A stretch of 64,000 bases of DNA. It comes from Arthrobotrys musiformis. Lineage: Eukaryota > Ascomycota > Orbiliomycetes > Orbiliales > Orbiliaceae. This document shows, one piece after another, positions 24,701-38,400 of this stretch. Numbering within the stretch: the first letter of the stretch is position 1; each line of letters begins with the position of its first letter. The notes under the pieces were generated by a model that was given only the letters and a program-made list of their open reading frames with translations, did not search any database and had not been told where the DNA came from. The stretch spans positions 3,720,001 through 3,784,000 of the forward strand of contig JAVHJL010000003.1 of the NCBI GenBank assembly GCA_036971715.1, given 5' to 3'. A program made the translations under genes and the position numbers.

Positions 24701-27700
24701 GTTGAAGTTCCAGTCCAGGAATAACGAATTCGCGGGGTAAACAGGTGCTTGCGATTAATGGGCATCTGATGGCTGACGGTGGTGGGTCGACGGGAACGTA
24801 CTAGCGTCATCCCTGCCGCATTGAATCGCATTTTTAATTCAGAGAGAGACATCACCGTGACGATATAATTCTAGTCTTCCTCACCCCGCCATCAGAGAAC
24901 CACCCGAATGGCCGTGCGTTTTTCCGACTCTTTGCTGAATACGGACAAGTAAAGAATGATGTATGTATGGCTCAATCGCAATCATCATATGTTGCCCGGT
25001 AGCCTCCATGGAGGCCTCCACGGTACATACCCTCCACGAACCGCGCGAAAAAGATGGTGCCACGACGGAAAGGTGTTCAGTTGAGCCAGATCGCCGGGAA
25101 TTGTTGCTATAGTATGAATTCAGTATAGCTTTTCGCTGACTGTTGTATGTTTTGCTTTTGGATGACGGGGAATCTTGGAATCTTGGTCAGAAATCAACAT
25201 TCTTTCGTTGACGTTAGCTAGTCAAGTTGGTTGTTCTTCAACCCCGTCCGTTTTCCTGAGGAGGGCCTGGTTGCATGATGTGGCTTGCGTGTGGAAAGAG
25301 GCTAGTGCTTCAGATTTTAGGACTTGGGCGCCAACGAGAAGAGAGGTGCTGGTGACCTAACCCTGCATAAAAGGGTGTGCATGCGTTTCGGGGGACTTGT
25401 CTCAATGCGGCGGTGGCTGAGTAGTGTGCGGGCCAAGAAAATGTTGGTTGGACATTGCATGGGGCATGCAGCGGGGGGTGTGTGGCCCGTTGGCCGCATA
25501 ATCGATAATTTATCAGGATATCATAGCGTCACAGCTAGGAGTAAGGTAGCTAGAGCTAAGCAACCCTGCATACCAGCTGGACAGGTCGGCGCAAAGATGC
25601 AAGATACTTTTGAACTTCGCAAATATACTGGCGCTTACGGTTTTTTCGTTTTTGGGCGATGAATTGACTGAGCCTCTGGGCCCATGGGGGGAGAACCTCG
25701 GTCTTTAGATTCCATCGAATCTTGAATTGGACTGGACGTCCATGGACGTCTGAAAGCGAATGACCATGGTTGATGCCTAATACAGGTTTTTTTCTTCAAC
25801 CACTCTCAATGCGATTCAACAAGGTCCTTGTAAAATAGCTTAATTGAGCTTGAACGCCGACGTATCAAGTTTTGAAGGAGCAAGCCCAGGTCACGTTGAA
25901 CAAATCTATTACGGCATTAACCGAGATTTTATCCATGATTGCATGCATTTGCAGCATGCTAGCAGAGAGATTGAGAAGAAAAAGTTGGTCTGTGGAAGCG
26001 ACAGTAAACCGGGTTCGTGATAGCTGTTCAAATTGCAATTGATCAATGAGGACTTGGCTCTCATGAGGATTCTTGGTCGTTGTTTGAAGTCTCAGTGGGC
26101 CATGGGTCATGTTGGACCCACTTGTCCTTTAGCTTGCCGTGCACCAGTAGTATATTCCAGCACTAGCTAGCCGGGACCCACCAGGCCGAGGCAGCTATCA
26201 CATGCCCCTCCTCTCTTCCTCCTCTCCACCACCACCACCACTAAGTATGCACCAATACTAGACGCTACTATCAGAATTAGGAGATGAGCCGGGTGGCGAT
26301 CGAGTCCAGGCCTCTAATATGGTCAGGGTAGCAATACTCGGTGGAACGGCAGTCTCCGAACCGATACCCCGGCCTAAGCAAAGTTAAGTTGTATCAAAAA
26401 CTCCTATTTGCAGAAAATCCGGGAGATCTACAAAGAGATTTAGTGCGACTCGAACGAATATCTTTCACAAGCTGCGCAGCTGCGTCGATGTGTACTACAT
26501 ATGCAGGTATCATGATTGATTGGTTGAGAATGTTACGCGTAAGATATGAGTAACTGGAGCCTCTGCGATAGTATTAGATTGGTACGAGCTGGATCGCATG
26601 GAGGCAAAAACCTTTGCGCAACAGGTAATATGAATGTACGCTAAAGGTCGTCTACGGAGTGAAGTAGAATCGAACATCCGCGAGCTGATATGGAGAACAT
26701 GTCGGCATCAAGGGGAACCAATCGTGACGCCGTAGTTTCATTCTCTATCGACTGCGCCAAGCTCTAGTTATAGCGACGTCGACGGTCACGGAAAGTCTGA
26801 AATTCACAATTTGTCTTGTCCTCATGTATAAAAATTTTTTTCTAATTATAATGGTGTTTGAAGATGTCAAAAAGTGATCAATGCGGAACTGAGTCAAGAG
26901 GTTTGAGGTCCAAGACAGAGCTCTAGAGTCTACGCCAAGACGGTGAGAGACAACTATAGATGCGAGCATGCTACAATCCAATTACCCAGATGGCCTAGAG
27001 CTCATATAGGACACCCATTCGAAGGCTTTGTCGTCCGGAATTAATTTTTTATTTTATTTTCTTTCGTAAAATCTTATGTCTACTGCCCAAATTCGGCGCC
27101 CAACCAGTCAGGCCAGTCGCGGCTGTGGGAATAATAGCTAGGTTCGACGTTCGTGCGACAGAAGCTAGAACAATCAAGAAGCGCCCATACGCATACCGGC
27201 CCGTTTATGTTTATTGTGTCAGGGGTGTGGTTAGCCAGTTCGCGGATATGGTCGGTCGGAAATCGTTCGGTTTCTTGACAATCAATAAGCCTAACTTTCA
27301 ACCTTCAACCCAAAAAACAATTCCGAGATAATGGGTGCGAACAAATTCGCCATGTAAACTCATCTGGAATTTACCGCAAAAAGATGAAGTGCCTCTTGTG
27401 GGGGGCGACGTAATCAAGCCACATGGATTTAAGACTTTAGGAGGTGCAGAACCGCGAGACAAGCAGGTTTTTTTCTCCATCTAACCGAGAGCAACCCGTG
27501 GAGTCGGGATGTCTCAATAAACGTCAAAGATGTCTGCCGAAATCGGGATAGACTGAAAAGGAAAACAGGAAGGACTTCCTATGATCATTCGCATTGTGGT
27601 TCTCCGATATATCCGTGGAGGTATAGTCTCTAAGGAATTATGGGGGATGCTACCTAAGCCTGCCTAAATTCTGCAAAATCACCATGAACGAACTCGACTC

Positions 27701-29470
27701 GCTATTATCGGGGTTTTATTTTCTTTTATTATCGGTGTACCCGTCAACCCTCCAAGAACTTTTTTTTTTTTTTTGCACGTGGGAAGCTTTGCAAACCAAT
27801 AAACCCTTTCCGGTGAATAGAGAGCTCTTTACGTTTATACTGTTTTGTTCATACGGTTATCGTCTGGGCCTCGTGGACCTAGGATCTGATCAATCAGGGT
27901 CACTACCATCGTACGAGCCACAGACAAGATACTTTGTCAACAGGTTCGACGAGTATTTCCCTCTAGAAGAACGATTAGGCAGCAGCACTCCCAGCTCAGA
28001 TTGGTCCGGGTCTTCGTCGAACCGGTTTTCGAAGATGGAAAATAATGTTGAGAGGGAATTAAAAAAATAAAAAAATGAAAATAAAAATTAGCAGACGTTT
28101 TGGAGCTCCTATGCACGCTTGCATGTATGCATGCATCTGGACGTTCGAACATTGGCCAAAGCACCCACAACATGCAATCGCAAACCTGTAAATTGACAGC
28201 GAAACAATCCCACGATTAAATATCGGCAGCCGGATAGTTAGGTTTTGAGGACGCATAAGGTTTCACATATGCCCTGAATACCCGTATCTTCGCATGTCGC
28301 CATTGGATTTCATTTGTGGCTTTAACGGGAGAAACTTTAAAGAGAGTTCATGAGCTCTATTTGTGAGGCAATAAGCAAGTCGTAAGGGGCACGGAACTCT
28401 CGCATTTCTTGAGCAGTGAAGTCCCAAAGTGGGTCCGGGGTGATCGTTCTGGGAAGTCAGGGCCGCTTAGCTCAAGTTCACTAGTAACTCGCAGGCAATA
28501 CATGTTTCTGCGGCAGTGAAGAGGTACCAACAAGCTTACCAACGGGCCAAGTTTACTAGTGTTTGGTGTACTGGTTAGGCGGTCAACGGGGAAAAAGAGA
28601 CAATGACTGTGGCCAACACTTTTTTTTTGTTCCCGTCGAAAATATGTGCTTCAGCTGGCAGTGGACGCGCCAAAGCCCACGAATAATGACGCAAAGACTC
28701 GTAAGTATGGACTAGTGGAATCTGGAACCGCTTTACCTTCTAGTTCTGCTCAATTATCGATTTTTGCGATGGCAGACTTTGTCGGGGAATTTTTGGGGGG
28801 TGAATTGGTGCCCTTTCAAGCTTTGCCAGTTGGAGTTGGAACTTTGGTTTTTCATCCTCGCCGCATCTGGTATATCGACGTCAAGATTCCTTCCAGAAAC
28901 AGGATCTATGAACCGGGCATGACACCCCCCAGCGGGAGATGTGATGGGATAACTTTTGCAATTGTCAGTCATCCATCCACCCGGGAAAATTCGAGTTCTC
29001 TAAGGCTTCCCTAGCACCAGTCCGGAAAGTACGCAAAAAGTCAAAAATCCATACCTTGTGGTATGGTTTCTTCGAAATTAAACCCTTGTGGAATCTAAAG
29101 TTCGGAATTCCTGTGGAGCCGGAGCCTGTTCATTGCCAATCGACACTGGGCTCCAAGGGACATTCTCTTTAACGTTCGAGCAAATCCGTCCTACCATCCA
29201 ATCTAACCTCAGATTAACCCAGAGGTGTGGTTTCGCTACCGTGAAGTCTGGATCGATTGGTCGACGGCGTCCGACAAGGGCGGCCGATGTCTTTCATCGA
29301 ATTGCTTTTTTTTCTTTCCCTTCTATCTGCCATTCCCTACGGGTGGATACGATGATTCCCTATTAGTTATCGAAAAGTAAAGCCGTGTTACTGTTACTGC
29401 TGCTGTTTAGACTTCGTGTCCTGACTAGCTTTCCGAGAGGGCTTCTCTTTTGTCTTGAAATCCCATCCTT
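21735..29470. other. 7.7-kb gene-poor region
   Basis: No gene, RNA gene or intact mobile element could be supported. The longest frame (23516-23998, plus, 160 codons) starts at a non-ATG codon and has an odd Trp/Arg/Cys-rich composition. The sequence is not obviously mutated in a repeat-induced-point-mutation pattern, and base composition looks ordinary. It may be upstream regulatory DNA of the MedA-like gene, or contain non-coding transcripts. Confidence 0.45.
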
Positions 29471-29481
29471 CGACCCTACCT

Positions 29482-29488
29482 TATAAAT
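29482..29488 (+). promoter_or_regulatory. TATA-box candidate for the MedA-like gene leader
   Basis: TATAAAT is followed after about 30 nt by a CT-rich tract (ctctcttttttcc at about 29519-29531), a fungal core-promoter layout. It lies some 3.9 kb upstream of the first certain MedA-like ATG, so it would start a very long leader. The element is short and unproven. Confidence 0.35.
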
Positions 29489-29519
29489 GCCCCCCCAGGC
29501 GCACCCACCTCCTACAGTC

Positions 29520-32500
29520 TCTCTTTTTTCCATCATCGTCAAATTCGAAAGTCAGTGTCAGTGCTTGACTTCCCTAAGTCACTCTATCGACGGTTGATTC
29601 ATAGCTTAAAGTAAGTCAACGATCTAGCAATTCAGCCAGAGTTCAAAACATATACACACCCCCAGCTCTACCCAATTTTCTCGAGCACAGACGGCAAAAA
29701 CTTCGAGCTACGATTTATAAACACCCCGGTCCTTCTGGGGTTTCTTTTCTATTCTGTCTGTCTTACTAAATTTCGATTCAGCTTTACCTGATATTAGGTG
29801 ATCAGTCGACCTCTTTTTTTTATTTTTTATTTATCCAAAATCCAACGCAGTCATCTTGTTACGGCTCATCTGCATACATATTATCCACACATTACTAAGT
29901 GTCTATTCGTTTACGATTCACTTCAGCCCCAACCAGTACAGCACGCATTCTGCATCTAGCATACAAAAGCCAAAAAAAACATTATCGCTCTGGTCATTTA
30001 GAAAAGAAAAAAAAGGACGAAAAAAAGTAGCATATACAAGCATCACTAGCATCTATTTGTCAAGAACTTGCATTCGACTCTCGTCAATTTCTGTATCCTT
30101 TTCGGTTCTATATCGCGCACTCGCCGGCATTAGAAAAACGCAGCTTAGCAGCTTCAGGGAAACTTCGCTCGATTGGGCCAGGTCTCCACCACAGCAACAA
30201 CACGCAGAGCTATCGTACATACAACATCGCTGAATTGCAAAACTGCACCGCCATCGCCCTCTCGAAGCCCCAAACGGTCGGAAAGAAATTTTCTAGCTTT
30301 CTTTGCAGACACAACTGTGGCTTCGTCCAGCGACTTTGCCAACCTCCGCTTCCAAAAGGTAAGGAATACCATTTTTCAATAATACCCGCACTAAGTTTCA
30401 TGATCGTTTTGTGTCTTGTTATTCCATTTTGGGCTTCATCTCGTCTTTGGTTTCTTTCTCTGGCATCTTGGGGAAAGCCACCCAAGCACAGTGCCGCCCT
30501 TGAACTTGCTTTTTTCAGTTGAAGCATGCTAGCGCAGAAGATGAGGCGAGGCTGTGCACGCTAGCGCTGCACCGCATCGTCATACTCTGTTGGCGCCAGT
30601 GTCATCCGCGGGGTGGCCGCACTAGTTCTGCACTTCGGGAGAGGTTTTTTCGCACGAGCATGCTGTTCCCGGGGAACCCTTCGAGGCCCGGCAGTTTGGA
30701 TACATGCAGTTACACCATGGCAAAAGCAAATCTCTTCCTGGGGTCCGCTGGCTGCCAAACTTTAGGGCGGCCCAGGATGCTTCCGCTGCGAGGTCTGTAA
30801 AGCAAGCTCTCTTCGGGACTAGCTTAAATTGATTACACAGACTTATATATACAAAGCGGCGAACCCGTCATCGATTCTACTTTTGTCTTGCAACCAGCAT
30901 CAATCTACTTAAGCATCTTTAAATCCTCGCCTTCGATCTTAGTTCATTATTATTATTCTTTTTTTTTCCGAACATACTTCATACATACTTATAAAGCATC
31001 GATACCCACTTGCAAACCCATACCTGTCTCTTACCTTTTAACACCTGTCTTTGAAAGGCTTCCTTCTATCACACTTCCCTTCCGCAACAGTCTCAGTTCA
31101 GGTCGTTCACAACCCAACAACAATCGAAGCTTATTACAGTGGTTCATTGAACCAAGTTTCCTTTAACGATTCAGCTTTAGGGCCAAGGATAGATTCCCGT
31201 CCGAAAGCTTCAATGGCCTATACGGTTGGTTCCCGTCTTCCCCTTCTCATTATTGCGCAATTCCCTTTAAACGTTTTTTTTTTTTTTTTTCATTGAGCAC
31301 TGTCAATTTTTTGGATTTTGCTTCTATGTTATGCTTTGGCCTTAAAAGTGGATTATAGTGTGCTTCTAGAAAGTGCAAGCCCAAAGTTGGTGGCTCCACA
31401 CGTCAAATGTTACTTTTGCAGAAACGATGGCGTGTTGGCTTGTTTTTTCCTCTCACTCTTCTTCAGTTCTTTCGAACTCCTCTCTGCCAACTTGGTTGAG
31501 CTTGAAGCCCAGAGCTTGTGTGGGAAAAAATACCAGCTAGGGGGGCTGAAGCTGCGTTTGCACCTTTCCTTTTGGCCCTAATTTCCCATTCGTGGGCCGG
31601 CAAGTCATGGCGAGTTTCTTCCCACCTGATTTCGGTGGATTTGTCCCCTGGTCAGCCCTTGTTCAATACACCGGGGACCAGCCATGACACACCCATGCGC
31701 ACGCCCCTTATAGCATGGTCAGGGAAAGTTTGAGGAGAAGAGAAGAAAAGAAAAGAAAAGAAAAGAATAAAAAGAATAAAAAATAAAAAAATAAAAAAAT
31801 ACCGAGAGCAGGCTGCCATCTGCTCTTTGAAGGTGTGTCGCTATTTTTCAAGGGAAAATTCCTCTTTCCCACTTCCCTGCCTCCCCTTCGTCATTTGGGG
31901 TTGCAGATTTTTATTTTTTATTTTTTATTTCTTCTTTCTTCTCTAAATACGATACCTACTACAAAAGCAACCAGGCTTTTTCTTTTCTTTCTTTCTTTCT
32001 TTTTTTTCTTTTCTTGACTTGGTTGGGGTCTGCAATTTGAACAATCCTTCACTTCCACTTCCGACATCTTCCCTTCTTAAGTCTCCCTTGATCACCTACT
32101 TAACTTCTAAGACTCGGGACGGATCATTTGGAGAGATGCAAGAAGGGAAAGATACAGTATTACTGTCTACGGAAGCATAGGATTAATTAACAACGGACGG
32201 ACAACTACTTTTGAGGTATAGCAATTTTGCATGCAGCTTCCCCTCCTCCCCTTCCCTAGCCGTCCGTCCAACACTGCGCTGTACCCGTTTGGCCTGGCCT
32301 GGCATCTGCTCCTTGCACAGCTTGTTCGTTCATCATCAAATGAGCATGAGTTCCGCAACGAACGGGCTGGGTCGGAAGGGATAATCATCAATATCTCACT
32401 TTCGGGAACGGGAATAAAACAAGACTTTTTCTGCTTTGCTCTGCAATAAAAAAAGATCTTGACGCAGATGCACGATGGAAGAACTCCCGCAGGAATATAA

Positions 32501-32699
32501 TTTTTTATATCCGCAGATCCTCATCGGAGTTCCCAACTTTTGCAGCGAACCAGGGCCGCGGGGGTGTATCAGGAAGCAGAGGTAGCAGAATTTGGGGCTG
32601 CGGTTTTTCCCATCTTTGCTAGTTGTTTCCGCACTCGCACTGCAGGTTCGCCCAACGGGACCACGTCCCATTGCATACATATGACACTTCCTTCTTCCT

Positions 32700-32731
<32 letters not shown>

Positions 32732-33389
32732 CTTTTTCAGCAACGGTGATATATTAATATATCAAAGCTGCAGCGTGTGGGATCTTGTACTTTGCACCTG
32801 TCCTCCATCAGACTCGACTTGATTGATTGATTGATCGATTGATTGTTGTGTTTCTTCCAACATCAACACTCAACTCAACACAGTCTTGGGCCTGGCCCTG
32901 CAGCTGCAGCCGGTGGCGACGCTGCTGTGACGGACATTTGCACGGTGACCCAACATCGCCTATAATTATACCCACACCTCCACCACAACCTCCACCACAA
33001 CCACAACCTCCCACCTCCTGTTCCATCTTTTTCTGCTCCTGCAACCTTCCATCATCAGCATCATCTTTTTTTTTTTTTTTTTTTTCTTCTCTAGACACTT
33101 TGTTTTCTATTGTCTTATATATATCTTTTCGTCTGTCTGTCTGTCTATTAGCGGCTGTCTCGTTTTTGTTTCTCTTTCTTATTCATCGTCATCCATCATC
33201 AACATCATCATCATATCACAAAGGGTCTTGCTCTCTTTGGTCGATTACTCTTGCTGACATTCCCTCTGGCAGTTCTCACGGGCTGGGATTCCCACTCCTC
33301 CTCCATTTGACTATCAGCACGCTGAAGCCGGTCTTACTTTCGACTTCCAGTTCGACAAGGGCAGCCCATACACCCAGGCTCTCAGCAAC
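29520..33389 (+). other. Probable long 5' leader region of the MedA-like gene
   Basis: The region is rich in pyrimidine tracts and A/T runs. It contains splice-like signals without a continuing ORF: a GTAAGT at 29611, and a good intron candidate 30359-30518 (donor gtaagg, acceptor ttttttcag). A 3' splice site at 33270-33272 (branch gctgac, acceptor ctggcag) opens a frame that continues without a stop into the ATG at 33390. Short ATG-started frames occur, such as 31213-31296. Long, spliced leaders with upstream ORFs are known for fungal developmental regulators; here the leader is inference from sequence signals. Confidence 0.4.
32702..32731 (+). repeat. Poly(T) tract of 30 nt
   Basis: An uninterrupted T homopolymer lies in the leader region of the MedA-like gene. 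A second T run of 21 lies at 33065-33085. Such tracts exclude nucleosomes in fungi and may be length-variable. Confidence 0.9.
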
Positions 33390-35415
33390 ATGGCAGCCTC
33401 TTACAACAACCGAAGGTCCCCTTTGCAGTGTAAGCGCTCCTCCATCCTTCAGCCCTGCGACAAATCCGGCTTGCCACAAAGTGACATCGGATCCTTCCCT
33501 GGTCCATGTACTTGTACTTGTGTCACTAGAACCTCCAGTTTACTAATTTTTGCCTTAGACAACACTCAACTCCCGCAGATAACCGGGCCCAATACTTCGT
33601 ATCCTACCTATCCAGCGGATACTCCTTCGACATACCAGACTCCTCAGCAGACTACTCCTTCGACCTTCGAACCAGGTCAATTCCAACAGACTTCTCAAGT
33701 TTCTGCTTTCCCTCGTGTCACAGGATGCTCTCCAGCTCAAGGCCCATCGGGCACCGACTTCACCATCGTCGTTTCCTCCACAACCGATTTGAGCATGGAC
33801 AAGAACAGGACTTATAGAGTGATGTTTGGATCCAAGAGATGCCCAGTCAACATCCAGAAGGCTTCTGCTGTCGACGGCTACATGTCTTTCAACCTTTTGA
33901 CCAAAGTTCCACCAAGCTCGACAACCGGATGGTACGGCGAGAAGGTCCCAGTTTACTTCAACGTTGAGGATGAGCATGGAATGGAGTTGAACACCGAAGA
34001 AATCACCGAATTCATCTACACCGACGTTTCGCCACCACAGTCATATGAGTCATCTCCTACACCTGATGGTTCGGGCAGAAAGCGAAGACTCTCTAGCGGC
34101 GCCAAGGACATTGCTAGCGATATCTACAAGATGACTGTCAAGCGACCAGCTCTCCAGCCAAGAATCCCAGGAAAGGAGGAGGACTACGCCATCTACTCTT
34201 ATCCATCTGTCAGCGGATCTTCTTTCCCATCCTACACACAAACAGCCATCTACGGAGATGCCGGACGACCAGCTTCCTGGAATGTCGGTTCGACATCAGA
34301 CCATGTCGGAAACCCAACTTTGGTCAGAACCTCGACTCTCCAGCAATCGCATGGATCCTTCAATCCATACCAACTCCCACAGAAGGCCAACCTCGCTCTC
34401 CAGGGAGATTTGAACTCGATGGCCGAGAACTGGACTGCTGAAGAGTGGCAAAACAAGCGTCGACTTGTTCAGTTCCGTCGCACCCAACGAGGCAACACAG
34501 TCGAAGCGAGCTTCGCACCAGTCAGCCCTAGCGAACGCCAAGCAAACAGCATTTGCATCAGCTGCATCTGGTGGGGGGAACGACAGGAGACCTTCGTCAC
34601 CAGTGTCGACTGCATCTACCTCCTGGAGGCTCTCGTCGGTGTTAGGTTCACCGTCGAAGAGAAGAACAGGATCAGGCGAAATCTCGAGGGGTTCCATCCT
34701 TTGACCGTCTCCAAGGCCAAGGCCGACAGTGAACCATTCTTCAAGCTCATCATGTCCTTCCCAAATCCAAAGCCGAGAAACATCGAGAAAGATGTCAAGG
34801 TTTTCCCATGGAAAATTCTCACTTTGGCTCTCAAGAAGATTATTGGCAAATACGTAAGCACCACCCTTCCGCAGTTACATTTGATTCACTATAAATAGTT
34901 TAGCTAACCTGAACTCGGTATAGTCCGCCAGCTATTCGTCGACAGCTTCCGTGATGAGCCCGCCAATGGGTTCTTCCGGCCCAATGATTCAGAATGCATC
35001 TCCTCGATCTAACTCGACATCCCCTTCGGTCCCTCAGCGTGCTACTGCCAGCGTTTCGCCACCAGCCACTGCACATGCCTATCCTCAACAGATCGAACGC
35101 CCAGCAGTCACCCGTGCCGATGTCCTCTCTGGTCACTTGCAACCTGGAATGACACTCCCAGCCGCCACATGGGGAGCACCGCTTCCTCACCTTCAAGCTC
35201 CAGCGATCTCGACACAACAACATATCCCGAGGACATCATGGGATGGCATGGGCCGACAGAATTTGGAGATCCCCCCAGTCTACTCCGAAAACGTTCAGCC
35301 TGTCCCTCAACCAACAATGCACAACCTTGCCTACCAGCAAAGACTGCCAAACCCTTACCAAGGCAACGTTGACGGAAGCCAACAGCTCTCGCGACACAAC
35401 TTCTCGATGTCTTAA
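33390..35415 (+). CDS. medA: MedA/Medusa-like developmental regulator
   Basis: Three exons, 33390-33429, 33559-34853 and 34924-35415, give 608 residues. Medusa proteins (MedA in Aspergillus, Acr1 in Magnaporthe, Ren1 in Fusarium) are nuclear regulators of conidiophore development. The diagnostic core is at about residues 312-445, beginning NKRRLVQF and running through ISCIWWGERQETFVTSVDC, GVRFTVEEKNRIRRNLEGF, LTVSKAKADSEPFFKLIM and FPNPKPRNIEKDVKVFPWK. An N-terminal segment at about 66-170 (VTGCSPAQGPSGTDFTIVV) resembles an IPT/TIG-like fold, and GRKRRLSSG near 186 is a likely nuclear signal. The tail is Pro/Gln/Ser-rich. Intron 1 (129 nt, branch actaat, acceptor ccttag) is a multiple of three with no stop, so retention would add 43 residues. 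The true start may lie upstream, since coding-like sequence continues in frame to 33273. Confidence 0.88.
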
Positions 35416-38400
35416 ATACATATATAACTCTGGGGGAAGTAGCTTTGCATTGTAATCAACTTTTTCATTTTTCTTTTCAAATTGGGTTACGAATTGTTAC
35501 GATACCTATGATGTATTCTTATTATTGTTTTTAATTACCTTTTTTGGCTTTTGTGGCTTGCTTCTCTTTGCTCATCCGTGCTTCTCGTTTGGTTTTCCTT
35601 TTCTTTTTCTTTTGTCTTTCATCGAGGAAATATTCACAGGAGGAAAGCTTTGCTCTACATCATACACTTGCATCGGGGAGTTCGTTTTCGCTTTCTTGTT
35701 TGTTCTCTTTGGCCCTGAAATACCTAAGCATAGGGTCTCTTGTTTTCTAATTTCCTTTCATACGGGTTCTTTTCTTTATTGGTGATCGCGGTGTACTGTT
35801 TTCTATTAGTCATATTTTTTCTTATTCATGGGTTTTTTCCTTATTCTCTACCGTATTGTATATTTTCATCTCTTGCATACATTTTTGCCAAACATTGAAC
35901 TGTTAGTTTTCAAAAACTACAGGCGATTATTTACCAATACTGGCAACCAGATAATCTACAACGAGGATGTTTTTTTTTCCTCTGATATATACACACACAT
36001 CACACACACACATTGGCAATCCTTTTTTTTTCACTTTTGTGCACACAAAAAAAACATTCTTGTCATTTCGCAATTGGTTTTGGGAGGATATCTGTTTAGT
36101 TCTGCTAAGTTTTGGTTTTTGCAGTTTTGTGAGCTCTGCCTTTTTTATTTTTTTCCTTTTTCATTTGCTTTCGCCTTGCTTTGCTTTGCCTTGCTATTTA
36201 GAATAAGGAGAACTCATTCCTCATGGATATCGGCGCACAAAAAAAAACAATGCTACTACTATTTTCAATAAACGTATCCTCCTAAGCGTGAAGTGCTACT
36301 GCCCAGAAGACCTATCGTACGTAGATAGACATCTGTAGTCTATATTTTCCGCGCCGTAAACAATAAGACCCTCCTGTCTAAACCTAAATAATATTTTTTC
36401 CTTTTCCTCTCCTTCCCTTTGTTCCACATTGAATTTTTACCTAATGCTTTTTAGCAGGTTGGGTTGGAATCTGTATTAAATCCAACATTCGAGCGTCGGT
36501 ATAAGCCCCCCGAGGTATGCACTTGCATGCCATATGGCCATGCGGACTCGTGAACTCGAGCACTCGGCTATCTCGATGCACCACACCCCTTCTACATTCT
36601 TTTGTATCCTAGCCTACAATAGCATTATTATTATCAATGAAGGGGAAACGATCGTCGGGATTTTTCGTTACGAAAAGAGGGGACATGTGCATGAATAGTT
36701 CAAAGCCAAGTCTAGGAGTACTGAGGGGTTGTCAGTTGCTGGATGATTTCGAGGGTTTGTTATATAACATGTTATTGGGGGGAAGTTCTGATCAGGATAT
36801 CCGGTGGTTTGGGAATTCCACTTTGCATAAGTTAAGGTACTTAGTAGTATAGCTATTAAGGTTTTCTTTTTGGAGGTGCTCTTGGTAGAATGAAGTCAGT
36901 GGTGGCCCCCCTCTCTCTTTCGGTCGTTTCATGAATTCTTTCCTTTTTTCTTTTCTTTTGGTTATGGGAACTCTTTGGTTTTGGTTCTTTGCCCCGCTCT
37001 GCTGGACGGATGGGGATCATGAGATTTTATTGAAGGGAAACTGGACCCTGGGATCTGGAGGACCACACACACACATTTAATTTCAAAGTTCTTCAATCAA
37101 CTTTCATGAGCTCATTGCCAAAAAATCTTGATTTTTTTCCTTTACAGCGGTTGAGGTATTCCGGGAGGCTTCTCGAGTTACAAAGCCCTTTCCCCCTCTT
37201 TCCCTCGGTAAGGCCGCGCGGAAGGAGTAAATACATCGAATTGGATGCAGAAATAAAAATAAAAAAAAACTTAATATCTTGTTTTTTTTCTAACGAACTT
37301 ACCCCTCTTCTTGTTCAATCGAACCAGTAAAAGGGTATCATATGATATTCTATCAATATGCTTACGTTTAACTTGGGGCGAAGAGGGGGAGGTTCCTGTA
37401 CATTCGGGTAGAGGAAAAGCAGCGTTGTCGAGACTAGGAAAGTTTGTTACTCTTCCCCCCGCCCCATGTATCCCGGCTAGCTGGGGCATCGCGATGTGTT
37501 CAAGGTATGTAACTATGTATGCACGCCCTAGCCATAAGTTAACTGTAAATAGCTATACTCCGTACGCCTATCGATGTTTTGAAAGAAGAAGGCTTTTTTA
37601 GTTTGGCACCCCACCAGGGGGAGGGAGAATGATAAGGGCCCACGGCTGTGGGAATGCCTTCAGATGGAGACACCACCTTCCGTGCGGGTCAAGCTTCTTT
37701 CTTTTTGCTGACAGGAAATAAAAAAATGCGAAAGATGTGAATGGTGTGTATTCCTTTCGATAGCTAGTATGACCTTCCATTGGCTATGATGGTTGAATAT
37801 CGAGGAGGGGGCTTTTTCCTTTTCGTCCGATCTGAGGCTCGAGCACGAGGTTTTTGGCACATAAAAAAGAAACGTTTTGTGAATAAGGCAGCGCATGCAG
37901 CGCAGCTTCCTTCGCATCGATATCCCCTTTCAGGGCATCACCGCTCTGGGCATTGCATGCGGGTTTTTTTTCTCACCTCTTCACCCCGTTATTTAATTGA
38001 CATTCGATATTTGATATTTCGTATTGCTGGTTTAGGGTACGTTTACATTCTGGGAATATATCCGATATTTAGGATTATTATTTTTTTTTTGTTTTATAGA
38101 GAAATTGAAATTTGTTTTATTACATTTAGTTGGCATGAATATCTCGATCCTAAAGCTCGGTGTCTTATGAGAAATACCTTGTATTTTCGGTGTCTTAATA
38201 TCCATGTTGTGTTTTGTATCGGTGTCTAGGTAAATTGAAAGTGAACGGTGGTGAATAGTTCCGGTCCAGTCGAATAGTCCTGCAACGGTCGGATAACATG
38301 CGCCCAATCGCGGACGTTTGGGAATGTACCGTAAATCCATAGTGGTTCAAAAAATCGGTTCCTTCCCACCCCCTCTCTTAAAAAATGAGAGACATTTTTT

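Noticed and set aside
32827..33546. 239-codon plus-strand frame overlapping the MedA-like start
   Set aside because: Low-complexity Pro/Phe/Ser from C/T tracts, and in a different frame from the MedA-like coding sequence.
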